Counted from the first letter of the stretch, positions 1 through 7,173 are shown. The stretch: DNA of 18,111 bases from Nitrososphaerota archaeon (GCA_003135575.1 PLCG01000097.1:17625-35735); one strand, 5' to 3'. Numbers and translations: made by a program. The notes: generated by a model not told the origin, from the letters alone.

Positions 1-219
1 AATCTGGTTCTGCGGGTTATAGTCAGTATTGAATGCGTCACCGTTCGTGGCGGCCCAATTCGCCTCGAGCTGCGTGAGAGGCTTTGTCGCGAGAGCCAAT
101 GGATTTGAATTGGCAGAATTCGCAGACGCCATCACAACGGGTAACGATATCGAAGAAATCAAGAACAGCAGTCCGATTGAAACTGCAGCGATTGGTTTCC
201 TGTGGAGTAGTTTCGTCAT
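1..219 (-). CDS. PQQ-dependent dehydrogenase, N-terminal fragment (cut by window edge)
   Basis: Reading the minus strand from the ATG at 219-217 gives 73 codons open to the window edge. The start has a Sec-type signal peptide: a charged n-region (MTKLLHRK), a hydrophobic core at about residues 10-30, then a mature N-terminus. Residues from about 40 on contain LATKPLTQLEANW and DYNPQNQI, which align without gaps to the same positions of the two complete PQQ dehydrogenases in this window (both have NW at 51-52 and YNPQTQI at 64-70). It is therefore a third paralogue, whose catalytic part lies outside. A CTAAATA box lies 35 nt before the ATG, so the mRNA is probably leaderless or nearly so. The gene is divergent from the two small membrane-protein genes that follow. 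Confidence 0.88.
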   Translation of the reverse strand, partial: MTKLLHRKPIAAVSIGLLFLISSISLPVVMASANSANSNPLALATKPLTQLEANWAATNGDAFNTDYNPQNQI

Positions 220-247
220 ATTATGACTCCGACCGGGACATCGGGCC

Positions 248-254
248 TATTTAG
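248..254 (-). promoter_or_regulatory. TATA box for the left-edge PQQ dehydrogenase
   Basis: On the minus strand this reads CTAAATA preceded by G, and it sits 35 nt before the ATG at 219. The same GCTAAATA core precedes the dehydrogenase gene starting at 4745. The 190-bp divergent region 220-409 holds this box and the plus-strand TATA box at 379-385. Confidence 0.6.
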
Positions 255-378
255 CTGTAACGACGCCTCAAATAATACGAAAACCCCGGCCAGATTGAGC
301 GGCTCGAGCAGACTCAGGAAAGTCGGTCAATCTGACCTGGAGACCTCATCTGAACATGGCGCTCGCGCTCTCGCAGGC

Positions 379-385
379 TTAAATA
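379..385 (+). promoter_or_regulatory. TATA box for the first small membrane protein
   Basis: TTAAATA begins exactly 31 nt upstream of the TTG start at 410. The tandem paralogue has the identical TTAAATA box at the identical distance from its TTG, which supports both the promoter and the leaderless TTG starts. Confidence 0.65.
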
Positions 386-409
386 AGAAAGCTCTATGCC
401 GGTCGCAAG

Positions 410-736
410 TTGTCGCTGTTCACGCGATTACTCGGGTTCGGCTCGTGCCTCTTGGGTGCATTCGCGATCGGATATGTCCAGGGCATTCAATCGGTAACTG
501 GGAGTATCAGCGACATTGTCAACAACGTCGCCGGAACGCTTCCCGATTTGGCTCAACAAATCGTAGCCGCGGCGACAAGCTACGTTCAGCAAGACGTTAC
601 CCCTACTCTGATTCCGTTGTTGGCGGTTGGAATCGTGCTGGTCGCCGGAGGTCTAGCTCTTGTTGTTAGAGGGGATAGGACGCTGAGGCCCAAGGAAGAG
701 AACGCCTCCCCCCCGCTGCCAGACTTGCGCGACTAG
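410..736 (+). CDS. Small two-helix membrane protein, paralogue 1
   Basis: A 108-aa protein of unknown function. It has a hydrophobic helix at about residues 7-24, a central amphipathic region, a second helix at about 66-87, and a charged C-terminal tail (RGDR at 87-90, then Lys/Glu/Pro-rich). It is clearly related to the next gene: GYVQG at 21-25, YVQQ at 58-61 and RGDR at 87-90 occupy the same positions in both, with about 39 identities in the first 90 residues and no gaps. The start is TTG: the frame is closed by TAA at 380, no ATG or GTG lies in frame, and a TATA box stands 31 nt upstream, implying a leaderless mRNA. It is divergent from a PQQ dehydrogenase, so a role beside that enzyme (electron transfer, assembly) is possible but only inferred. 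Confidence 0.75.
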   Translation: MSLFTRLLGFGSCLLGAFAIGYVQGIQSVTGSISDIVNNVAGTLPDLAQQIVAAATSYVQQDVTPTLIPLLAVGIVLVAGGLALVVRGDRTLRPKEENASPPLPDLRD

Positions 737-823
737 AACTGTGGCTGGTACGAATCTCAGGCGTCGACTTGCATAGGCTTATTCCGGGACAAGATACGAC
801 ACTCGTTCCCGAGGGTCGCAGAT

Positions 824-830
824 TTAAATA
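824..830 (+). promoter_or_regulatory. TATA box for the second small membrane protein
   Basis: TTAAATA (in GATTTAAATAGC) starts 31 nt before the TTG at 855, the same geometry as for the upstream paralogue. Each paralogue therefore has its own promoter rather than sharing an operon. Confidence 0.65.
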
Positions 831-854
831 GCAAAAAACGTGTGCCGTGATAAG

Positions 855-1172
855 TTGTCCCTTGTCACGCGACTCCTAGGACTCGGGTTATGCATCCTGG
901 GAGGGTGGATGATAGGGTACGTCCAAGGCCTGCAATCGATTGCGGACGCCGTTGTCAACATCGTTCACGACGTGATTACCAAAACGCCAAGCTCTTCCGC
1001 ATATGTGGGAAATTACATCTCGGGCTATGTGCAGCAGGCGATCAATCCGGCCCAAGGATCCTACTGGGAGTTCGGAATCCTTTTGGCGGTAGGCGGCTTC
1101 ATCCTCATTGCTAGAGGCGACAGGAAGCCCAAAGGCTCCGAGCCGCAGGATATGATTTCAGACACGGGTTAG
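855..1172 (+). CDS. Small two-helix membrane protein, paralogue 2
   Basis: A 105-aa protein of unknown function, paralogous to the gene at 410-736. It has helix 1 at about residues 7-24 and helix 2 at about 72-87. The GYVQG (21-25), YVQQ (58-61) and RGDR (87-90) motifs sit at exactly the same positions as in paralogue 1, while the middle (35-56) is divergent. I place the start at TTG 855, not at the in-frame GTG at 840: TTG aligns with the start of paralogue 1 (both read AAG TTG TCx) and lies the same 31 nt from the TATA box. With the GTG start the protein would be 110 aa. The tail RGDRKPK resembles the RGRKP end of the neighbouring dehydrogenases. The function is unknown; tandem duplication is evident. 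Confidence 0.75.
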   Translation: MSLVTRLLGLGLCILGGWMIGYVQGLQSIADAVVNIVHDVITKTPSSSAYVGNYISGYVQQAINPAQGSYWEFGILLAVGGFILIARGDRKPKGSEPQDMISDTG

Positions 1173-1343
1173 ACTACCGAAACATAATTCGAGTCAAGAC
1201 CAAATCGGATGGCGGTTGTTTCGCGTTGGGGAGGCCGATGAAATCAGCAATGGTCAAGTCTACGAACCTTGGAATGACAATCAGGCTCTAGCGGAATTGG
1301 ATTTGTTGATCTGCTTTGCTGCGAGAGACCGCGATGGAGGAGT

Positions 1344-2375
1344 TCATGGAGTGGGCTTCCGACCTCTCGTAGCAAGGTACCCAGCTGCGACGATGATGAC
1401 AATAGTGGCTGCTGCGATTCCATAGAGCGTGGTTCTGCTGACACCAAAAGAGCCTCCTGTAGATGTCACCTCGGTAGCTGCGACCGAGGTCGCGCTTGTT
1501 GGTTCGACCCCGACTTTGGACGTCAATGCTTGGAGTTGATTCGTGGGACACCCCTCCCCGCAAACGCTGCTTACGGTCCTCCAGCCAAGGCCCTCGTTCG
1601 GCCACCCTGAGTTTGTGGAGGTTTTGTCGCAGTTTCCTGTGTCGATGCCTCCGGTGTCTATCGTGTGGCCGCCGTCGACGTAGGTGGTCGGCGCGTATCC
1701 GACCGCAGAGAACACGATGCGCGGGGCAGACTGGGTGTCCGTCGTGGGGGTGCATCCGTCGAGGAAGTAAGCATCGCTCGTGTCGAAGTCGTAGGTCCCG
1801 CCGGTTGGCCCGGACGGGTAGTTGCCAGACGGACATTGGTACGTGCCGTCGCTCGTAGTTCCGGCGAAGATCGCCTGCCCCCCAGCGGGGATCGTGACCG
1901 GGCCGCCGTCGTATGCTGGCTTGGCTGTGTTGCCGTAGTAGAATTGCTGTCCGAACCAGAGGTTGAAGGTAATCGGTCGTTTCTCGGCCACGCAGGTCGG
2001 CGAGCCTGGGCTACCTGAGGCCGGCAAGGGAAGCCCTATCGTCAGATTCGTCAGGGTAATCGGGGCCGCCCCCGCGTTGGTCACGAGCACGGCACCGCTG
2101 TCCCAGTCGCCCCCTCGGCAGTTGCTCGTGTCGGTCGGATTTCCATTGTAGTTCGTTGAAGAGCCGATGAACTGGACGCCAGGAGAACCGCACCACGGGC
2201 TGGGGAAGCAGTCGGAGCAAGTCACGTTTCTTTCGGTGTCCGCGTAGCTGACTGCCACCTCGATGGAAGGAATGTTTGGAGGACTTGCGCTTGAGGATCT
2301 TGTGACGGAGGGGCCGAGTGAGATGGCAAGGGCAACCAATGTTGCAACTGCCATCCAGCGACCTGATCTCTTCAC
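1344..2375 (-). CDS. Secreted Cys-rich beta-type protein with C-terminal membrane anchor
   Basis: A protein of unknown function, about 343 aa from GTG 2375, or 367 aa from the farther start at 2447. The shorter start gives a clean signal peptide (MKRSGRW, then a hydrophobic core) and lies 30 nt from a CTTAATA box. The mature part looks like an extracellular beta-sandwich rich in Gly, Thr and Pro, with about a dozen Cys (CSDC and WC near the N-terminus, CGEGC near the C-terminus), probably forming disulfides. The last 32 residues (SRTTLYG, hydrophobic helix, GYLATRGRKPTP) closely match the C-terminal tail of the two complete PQQ dehydrogenases. This suggests the protein is anchored at the same membrane and works with them, perhaps as a partner or substrate-binding subunit. 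No redox-cofactor motif (CxxCH, cupredoxin ligands) is evident. It lies 129 bp downstream of a dehydrogenase and has its own promoter. Confidence 0.75.
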   Translation of the reverse strand: MKRSGRWMAVATLVALAISLGPSVTRSSSASPPNIPSIEVAVSYADTERNVTCSDCFPSPWCGSPGVQFIGSSTNYNGNPTDTSNCRGGDWDSGAVLVTNAGAAPITLTNLTIGLPLPASGSPGSPTCVAEKRPITFNLWFGQQFYYGNTAKPAYDGGPVTIPAGGQAIFAGTTSDGTYQCPSGNYPSGPTGGTYDFDTSDAYFLDGCTPTTDTQSAPRIVFSAVGYAPTTYVDGGHTIDTGGIDTGNCDKTSTNSGWPNEGLGWRTVSSVCGEGCPTNQLQALTSKVGVEPTSATSVAATEVTSTGGSFGVSRTTLYGIAAATIVIIVAAGYLATRGRKPTP

Positions 2376-2398
2376 ATGTTCGAGATGGCGCACAAATG

Positions 2399-2405
2399 TA
2401 TTAAG
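2399..2405 (-). promoter_or_regulatory. Probable TATA box for the Cys-rich anchored protein
   Basis: CTTAATA on the minus strand lies 30 nt before the in-frame GTG at 2375, matching the spacing elsewhere in the window. It falls inside the longer reading frame that would start at 2447, which argues for the shorter start. It is a weaker match than the CTAAATA boxes. Confidence 0.45.
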
Positions 2406-2504
2406 GATAACGAGGAACAGGTCAGGATTGACCTTAGTCTCGACCATTTCCAGGCTGTTGGCGATGATACGCCTAGTTGACGAGGCAACTGCTTTGCGGA
2501 GGAA

Positions 2505-4745
2505 CTATGGGGCGGTTTTTAGCCTGCCTCTCAAGGCAAGATAGCCCGTCGCGATGATGAAGATGGCAGCGACCGCTGCGACGCCGTAGAGCGTAGTTGA
2601 GCTGACTCCCGAAGCGCCTGATGCAGTAACTGTCGTGGTTGATGTCGAAGTCTGAGCCGACGCCGACAGTGTCGAGGTCGTCGTGATTGTGTTGGTCGAC
2701 CCCGCGGGAACGTTTTGTAGCGTCAAGGCGACAATGTCACCTGGGACTCCAGTGCCCCACGAGACAATGCCGGCGGTAATCGGTACGATTACCTCCATCT
2801 GGCCGCTGGTCGTCGCTCCAATCGAGGGAAGCACGTTGAGCGGGCCACCGATGTAGTAGTCCTTGATCAGCGTGCCGTCCTTGGCATTGAGCATAACGAG
2901 GTCTCCCGACGACAAGGTCAGAAAGACGACGTTTCCGCTGTTGCTCAGGCCGCCACGGTATCCTGACTGAGACGCCTGGAAGTGGTTCCAGACGATCTGT
3001 CCGGTCGCTGCGCTCACGGCGAATACCGTGAAGTTGTTCAAGGGACTAGGACCTGTCCCCAGCAAAGGACCGCCGTTGGGGCCGAGTAGAGTCATGCCTG
3101 CGTTGGTCCTATAGTTGGTGGAGTTCGGCGCAACATATTGTGCCAGATTCGGCACGTTCTGCGCGGCGAGGAAGATGTAATTCAAGGCTGGACTGTAAGA
3201 TGACTCGTCCTCGAACTCGGCTGCCGCACCAGGATACATCAGTGTGGGCTGAAGGCTGGGGTTGAAGAACGGGAAGGTCATCTCGGTTCTGTTAAGGGGG
3301 TCGAGCATGTAGCACCAGTGGCAGCGAGCAAGGAAACTGGTGGGCGGCGTCCAGCTCCAGATCAGCGCGCCCGTCTGCGCATTGAGTTCATACAGGTAGC
3401 CATCCTTGCACGTCTTCCAGATTACCTGAGTGTTAGCACCGCTGATGGTTTCGTTGCCCATGGCCTGCCACCAGGAGCAGTCCCAATCCCAGACTTCGTG
3501 TGCCGCCGCCTGGAAGCCCCACACCCATTGACCGGTGGTTTCATTCAATGCCAGAATTGAGGCGGACCATAGATTCGGCCCCGGAATGCATGGGCTCGTG
3601 TACGGGTCACGGTTGTTGGTATTTACAAACGCTAAGCCGTTAGTTGGCCCAGTTCCCAGCAGCCAAGGCGCACCCCAACCAGCCGCTGTTGATCCCGTTG
3701 AAGAGCCTCCCGTGTAGGCCTTGCAAGCCGGGCTCTGGTTCACGTACCCCCAGTCGTCATATAGGGTCGAGTTGAGTTGAGTTGGGCTTAGGGCCTTCAG
3801 ATCTACCGCTCCGTTGGGACCACCGTATCCACCAGAGCTGTTTCTACCATAGCCTTTGAAGATCCATGCATGCTGCATGCCGCTGACCTGCTTAATTGTC
3901 CAGGCTGGGTCGGGACCTAGGGTCGAGCCGGGTTGGGGAGGAGTACAATACGTCTCCCACAACATCGTAACAGGGTTCGCATTGATATTCCATCCGCGGT
4001 AGAAGCACCTGCCTGTGGCGGGGCTAGAACCGCTCATGACTGAGGTGATGACGATACCCCGATTCTGGTCTACCAAGAGGTTCGTTGCCGTGCCGGTATA
4101 CAAGCTTGTGGGGTTGTTTCCGCTTACCGTGGCAATTCCGTTAAAGTCCGAAAAGTTGAGCTCGTACTTGCCACTTAGCGCGTTGATGGCGTAGACCTTC
4201 TGATCTGGTGCCGAGACCCAGAAAGTCGGAGTGTTGCCGAATAGCTTTGTGGAGAACTGCACGTTTCCGTCATGGAGGTGAAGCGAAATGTTGCCGGTAC
4301 CGTGCCCAGCGGTGCTGTTCGGAAGTACTGGTAACACGTCAGTCCAGATGACGTTCCCATTGGCGGCGTTTAGCGCGAAGACCTGATCAAATTGGGTGAC
4401 AAAGTAGATTGTTCCGTTGATAATCATCGGCGCCGAATCGACTCCTAGACCTCCAGCCACCGATAGCAAGGCCGTCGGATGAGTAGGCAGAGGGAACAGC
4501 CAACTCAACCCCAAGTATTGGATGTTAGAGCTGTTGATTTGCGTTTGCGGGTTGTAGTCTTGGTTGAATTGATTCCCTGTAGCCGCCGACCAATTCGCCT
4601 CGAGCTGCGAAAGCGGCTTCGTGGCTAGAGCTGCGGGCATGGAATTTGATGCGCCCATCACCATTGGCGCGCTCACCGAAGACACCAGGAACAGAAGGCT
4701 AACCAAAAAAGCCGTCATTCTTGTCTTGCGAGACAAAAAAGTCAT
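2505..4745 (-). CDS. Secreted, membrane-anchored PQQ-dependent dehydrogenase (paralogue 2)
   Basis: A 746-aa quinoprotein of the alcohol/glucose dehydrogenase beta-propeller family. It likely oxidises an alcohol or sugar outside the membrane. The order is: signal peptide (about 1-31), propeller with Trp-docking repeats (ALNAANGNVIW 124-134, ELNAQTGALIW 453-463, AVSAATGQIVW 576-586), Ser/Thr linker (681-712), anchor helix (about 716-737) and RGR tail. By eye against methanol dehydrogenase, W357, N378, D420 and K447 match the PQQ-stacking Trp, metal-binding Asn, catalytic Asp and Arg/Lys. HEVWDWD (416-422) gives a D-x-D pair. The Glu ligand position seems to be Thr244. There is no adjacent Cys-Cys pair, but a CxxC (475-478) is shared with the next paralogue and is not a heme site. 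The ATG is 32 nt from a TATA box, so leaderless. Substrate and electron acceptor are not visible. Confidence 0.92.
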   Translation of the reverse strand: MTFLSRKTRMTAFLVSLLFLVSSVSAPMVMGASNSMPAALATKPLSQLEANWSAATGNQFNQDYNPQTQINSSNIQYLGLSWLFPLPTHPTALLSVAGGLGVDSAPMIINGTIYFVTQFDQVFALNAANGNVIWTDVLPVLPNSTAGHGTGNISLHLHDGNVQFSTKLFGNTPTFWVSAPDQKVYAINALSGKYELNFSDFNGIATVSGNNPTSLYTGTATNLLVDQNRGIVITSVMSGSSPATGRCFYRGWNINANPVTMLWETYCTPPQPGSTLGPDPAWTIKQVSGMQHAWIFKGYGRNSSGGYGGPNGAVDLKALSPTQLNSTLYDDWGYVNQSPACKAYTGGSSTGSTAAGWGAPWLLGTGPTNGLAFVNTNNRDPYTSPCIPGPNLWSASILALNETTGQWVWGFQAAAHEVWDWDCSWWQAMGNETISGANTQVIWKTCKDGYLYELNAQTGALIWSWTPPTSFLARCHWCYMLDPLNRTEMTFPFFNPSLQPTLMYPGAAAEFEDESSYSPALNYIFLAAQNVPNLAQYVAPNSTNYRTNAGMTLLGPNGGPLLGTGPSPLNNFTVFAVSAATGQIVWNHFQASQSGYRGGLSNSGNVVFLTLSSGDLVMLNAKDGTLIKDYYIGGPLNVLPSIGATTSGQMEVIVPITAGIVSWGTGVPGDIVALTLQNVPAGSTNTITTTSTLSASAQTSTSTTTVTASGASGVSSTTLYGVAAVAAIFIIATGYLALRGRLKTAP

Positions 4746-4770
4746 TCTGCGTCGCTTGTCGAACGCGACG

Positions 4771-4777
4771 TATTTAG
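4771..4777 (-). promoter_or_regulatory. TATA box for PQQ dehydrogenase paralogue 2
   Basis: CTAAATA on the minus strand, 32 nt before the ATG at 4745. The surrounding 15 bp (4765-4779, GGCTAAATACGTCGC on the minus strand) recur exactly at 16720-16734, upstream of another secreted-protein gene. Confidence 0.65.
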
Positions 4778-4796
4778 CCTTATCGAATTGACATTG

Positions 4797-4822
4797 AATC
4801 TCATGAAATTTTTCATGAGATT
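4797..4822. promoter_or_regulatory. Perfect 12-bp inverted repeat, probable operator
   Basis: AATCTCATGAAA (4797-4808) and TTTCATGAGATT (4811-4822) form a perfect dyad with a 2-nt centre. It lies in the 134-bp gap between two dehydrogenase genes, 20 bp upstream of the TATA box at 4771-4777, where an archaeal activator would bind. A transcription terminator for the gene ending at 4880 is the alternative, but no T-run follows on the minus strand and a 2-nt loop is poor for a hairpin. Confidence 0.55.
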
Positions 4823-4879
4823 AGCATCTCCAACCACAAAGTTGCAGATAAATTGAAGGTCTGCGACTCAGAAGGAAGA

Positions 4880-7102
4880 TCAGGTGGCGGGCTTCCTGCC
4901 TCTCATGGCAAGATAGCCCGTTGCGATGATGAAGATCACGGCCACGGCCGCGACCCCATAGAGAGTGGTGGAGCTTACGCCGCCTGTGGCTCCTGCTGCC
5001 GTTACAGTCGTGGTCGCGGTTGAGGTCTGACCAGACGCTGAGACGGTTGCAGTCGTCGTGATTGTGTTGGCAGGGCCGGATGGGACGTTCTGTAGGCTCA
5101 AGGCAACGATGTCGCCTGGGACTCCAGTCCCCCACGAGACGATGCCTGAGGTGATCGGGAAGATGACCTCCATCTGGCCGCTCGTCGTAGCTCCTATGGC
5201 CGGCAGGACGTTGAGGGGACCGCCGATGAACAGGTCCTTGATCTGGTTGCCGGTCTGGGCGTTGAGCATTATCACATCTCCGGATGAGAACATCGCGTAG
5301 ACGACGTTACCGCTGTTTGCCAGACCGCCACGGAATCCTTGAGTTGGGACGAAGTGGGACCAGACCATCTGCCCGGTCGCTGCGTTCACTGCTTCGATGG
5401 TCGCGTTGTCACAGTTGCAGGTCGCCCTTGCATATTGCGCGACAGGGAGGCCCGCCTGTCCGTTACCCATTCCGTAGTTCGTCGAGTTCCTCGGGACGTA
5501 GTGTGAGAGAGCCGGCACGTTGTGGCTGGCAAGGTACAGGAGGTTCAAGGTCGGACTGTAGGATGCATCGCTCTCGAACCCAGCGGAGTTCGAGGGGTAG
5601 ATGACCGTGTCCGGATTGCCCGGACTTAGGTTGCCCCATTCTTCGTTCATCTGCGTCTTGTTCATTGGGTCGAGCATGAAGCAGGACTGGCATCTTCCCA
5701 GTATGTTCTGCGGCGGCGTCCATGCCCAGATCATCGTGCCCGTCATAGCGTTGAGCTCGTACAGGTAGCCGTTCTTGCATGTCTTCCAGACGACCGGTGT
5801 GCTCGCGCCTCCGATAGTCTCGTTGCCGAGGCCCTGCCACCAGGAGCAGTCGTAGTCCCACTCGTCGTGGGCGGATGTCTGGAAGGCCCATACCCAGTTG
5901 CCGTTTGTGTCGTTAAGAGCCATTACGGCCGCTTGCCAGAGGTCTGGTCCTGGGTTGCACGCGCCGTTGTACGGACCTCTGTTACCGGTATTCACGATTG
6001 TCAGGCCATTGGAGAGCTGGAGCCATGGTGCACCCCAGCCAGCGCCTGTTGCGCCTGGAGAGTTACCGCCGTCGGTTGCCGCACATGCTGCGCTCTGTAT
6101 GTAGCCCCAGTCGTTATAGAGGGTCGAGTTCAGCTGCGTTGCGGAGAGCTTCTTCAGGTCGACTACCGCGCTTGCAGGTATCGGGCCACCGCCGTTGTAC
6201 GCTGGTCCTGGGTAGAAGATCTGCGCGCCGGTCATGTTATTGACTTGCTTGATGCCCCAATAAGGATCAACGGCGATCCCGGAGCCGGGTTGGGGAGGAC
6301 TGCAGAAGGCTGTCCATAGCGGCTGCGGTGGATTCACCAGGATGTTCCATCCCCGGAAGAAGCACCGAGCAGCGATGTTGCTCGAGGAGCTTAGCATCGA
6401 CGTTACCGCGATGCCCCTCTTCTCGTCAATCTGGATGTTGCTAGCGAGAGTCGCATAGAGGCTGACAGGGTTGTTTCCTGCAACCGACTTGATGCCGGTA
6501 TAGTATGAGAAGTTCATCTCGTACTTGCCGTTGTTTGCATTGATAGCGTAGGCCTTGTGGTCGGGAGCTGAAATCCAATACGTCGGAGTCCCGCCGAAGA
6601 GCGTCGTGGTAAAGGCCTCCTCTCCTTGATGGAGGTGAAGCGACAGCGCGCCAGCGCCCAATCCCTGGGTGCTGTTTGGCAACAGTGGGAGCACGTCAGT
6701 CCAAAGAACATTCCCATTGGCAGCGTTAAGCGCGAACACTTGGCCATATTGGGTCGTCATGTATACGACGCCGTTGATGATTAGCGGGGTCGTGTCTACC
6801 CCTAGGCCTCCGCTCACGGAAAGCAATGCGGTCGGATGCGTGGGCAGAGGGAACAGCCAGGACAGCGCGAGGTACTGAGCGTTCGTGCTGTTGATCTGAG
6901 TCTGCGGATTGTAATTGTGATTGAATGCGTTGCCGTCGGCGCTTGACCAGTTTGCTTGGAGAGCGGTCAGCGGCGTCGCTGCGGCGAGCGCTGCGTATGA
7001 CGCAGGCGAAGCGAGGACCGTTGGCACCGCCAACGACGACAAGAAAAAGAGAACGCCTATCGAGTACGACATGACCGACTTCTTGCTGAGCAAGCCTCTC
7101 AT
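4880..7102 (-). CDS. Secreted, membrane-anchored PQQ-dependent dehydrogenase (paralogue 3)
   Basis: A 740-aa paralogue of the adjacent dehydrogenase with the same architecture: signal peptide (about 1-31), eight-bladed-type propeller with Trp-docking repeats (124-134, 449-459, 571-581), Ser/Thr linker (about 676-708), anchor helix (about 712-733) and RGRKPAT end. Candidate active-site residues are W356, N374 and D416. Their spacings (18 and 42) equal those of W243, N261 and D303 in methanol dehydrogenase. HDEWDYD (412-418) has the D-x-D form seen in lanthanide enzymes and also in membrane glucose dehydrogenases. K443 replaces the usual Arg. The Glu ligand position appears to be Ala244, so metal binding may be atypical. 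A CxxC at 471-474 is shared with paralogue 2, and CNC at 562-564 is unique. The ATG is 32 nt from CTAAATA, so leaderless. The gene is divergent from the solute-binding protein gene. Confidence 0.92.
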   Translation of the reverse strand: MRGLLSKKSVMSYSIGVLFFLSSLAVPTVLASPASYAALAAATPLTALQANWSSADGNAFNHNYNPQTQINSTNAQYLALSWLFPLPTHPTALLSVSGGLGVDTTPLIINGVVYMTTQYGQVFALNAANGNVLWTDVLPLLPNSTQGLGAGALSLHLHQGEEAFTTTLFGGTPTYWISAPDHKAYAINANNGKYEMNFSYYTGIKSVAGNNPVSLYATLASNIQIDEKRGIAVTSMLSSSSNIAARCFFRGWNILVNPPQPLWTAFCSPPQPGSGIAVDPYWGIKQVNNMTGAQIFYPGPAYNGGGPIPASAVVDLKKLSATQLNSTLYNDWGYIQSAACAATDGGNSPGATGAGWGAPWLQLSNGLTIVNTGNRGPYNGACNPGPDLWQAAVMALNDTNGNWVWAFQTSAHDEWDYDCSWWQGLGNETIGGASTPVVWKTCKNGYLYELNAMTGTMIWAWTPPQNILGRCQSCFMLDPMNKTQMNEEWGNLSPGNPDTVIYPSNSAGFESDASYSPTLNLLYLASHNVPALSHYVPRNSTNYGMGNGQAGLPVAQYARATCNCDNATIEAVNAATGQMVWSHFVPTQGFRGGLANSGNVVYAMFSSGDVIMLNAQTGNQIKDLFIGGPLNVLPAIGATTSGQMEVIFPITSGIVSWGTGVPGDIVALSLQNVPSGPANTITTTATVSASGQTSTATTTVTAAGATGGVSSTTLYGVAAVAVIFIIATGYLAMRGRKPAT

Positions 7103-7127
7103 ATTCGACGCTAGTCGTAAGACTGAA

Positions 7128-7134
7128 TATTTAG
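7128..7134 (-). promoter_or_regulatory. TATA box for PQQ dehydrogenase paralogue 3
   Basis: CTAAATA on the minus strand, 32 nt before the ATG at 7102, the same distance as for paralogue 2. The plus-strand TATA box of the divergent gene starts about 32 bp away, so the two promoters are back to back. Confidence 0.65.
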
Positions 7135-7147
7135 GTGTTACGCGTCT

Positions 7148-7165
7148 TTCAAAAGGTTCAAACGG
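7148..7165 (+). repeat. Two adjacent 9-bp direct repeats beside the divergent promoter
   Basis: TTCAAAAGG (7148-7156) is followed directly by TTCAAACGG (7157-7165), 8 of 9 matching. The second copy abuts the T-run of the plus-strand TATA box. They lie between two divergent TATA boxes, so they could be a regulator site affecting both the dehydrogenase and the binding-protein gene. Confidence 0.35.
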
Positions 7166-7173
7166 TTTTTATA
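7166..7173 (+). promoter_or_regulatory. TATA box for the solute-binding protein operon
   Basis: TTTTTATA lies about 63 nt before the TTG at 7229. Unlike most genes here this predicts a 5' leader of roughly 30 nt. That leader contains GGCGGAG (7213-7219), a plausible Shine-Dalgarno element about 9 nt before the TTG. Confidence 0.5.

Noticed and set aside
291..334. 8-bp inverted repeat CAGATTGA / TCAATCTG in the 220-409 gap
   Set aside because: The arms are short and separated by 28 nt, within what chance could give.
1173..1343. Hidden gene in the 171-bp convergent gap
   Set aside because: The open frames there overlap the Cys-rich gene and show no coding character; no RNA gene signature was seen.
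2376..2447. Longer 367-aa start (2447) for the Cys-rich protein
   Set aside because: It buries a TATA-like box and gives a poorer signal peptide than GTG 2375; kept only as an alternative.
3300..5720. CxxC in both dehydrogenases (C475-C478, C471-C474) as a heme c site of a quinohemoprotein
   Set aside because: The residue after the second Cys is Tyr or Phe, not His, and no cytochrome domain follows; a disulfide or metal site is more likely.
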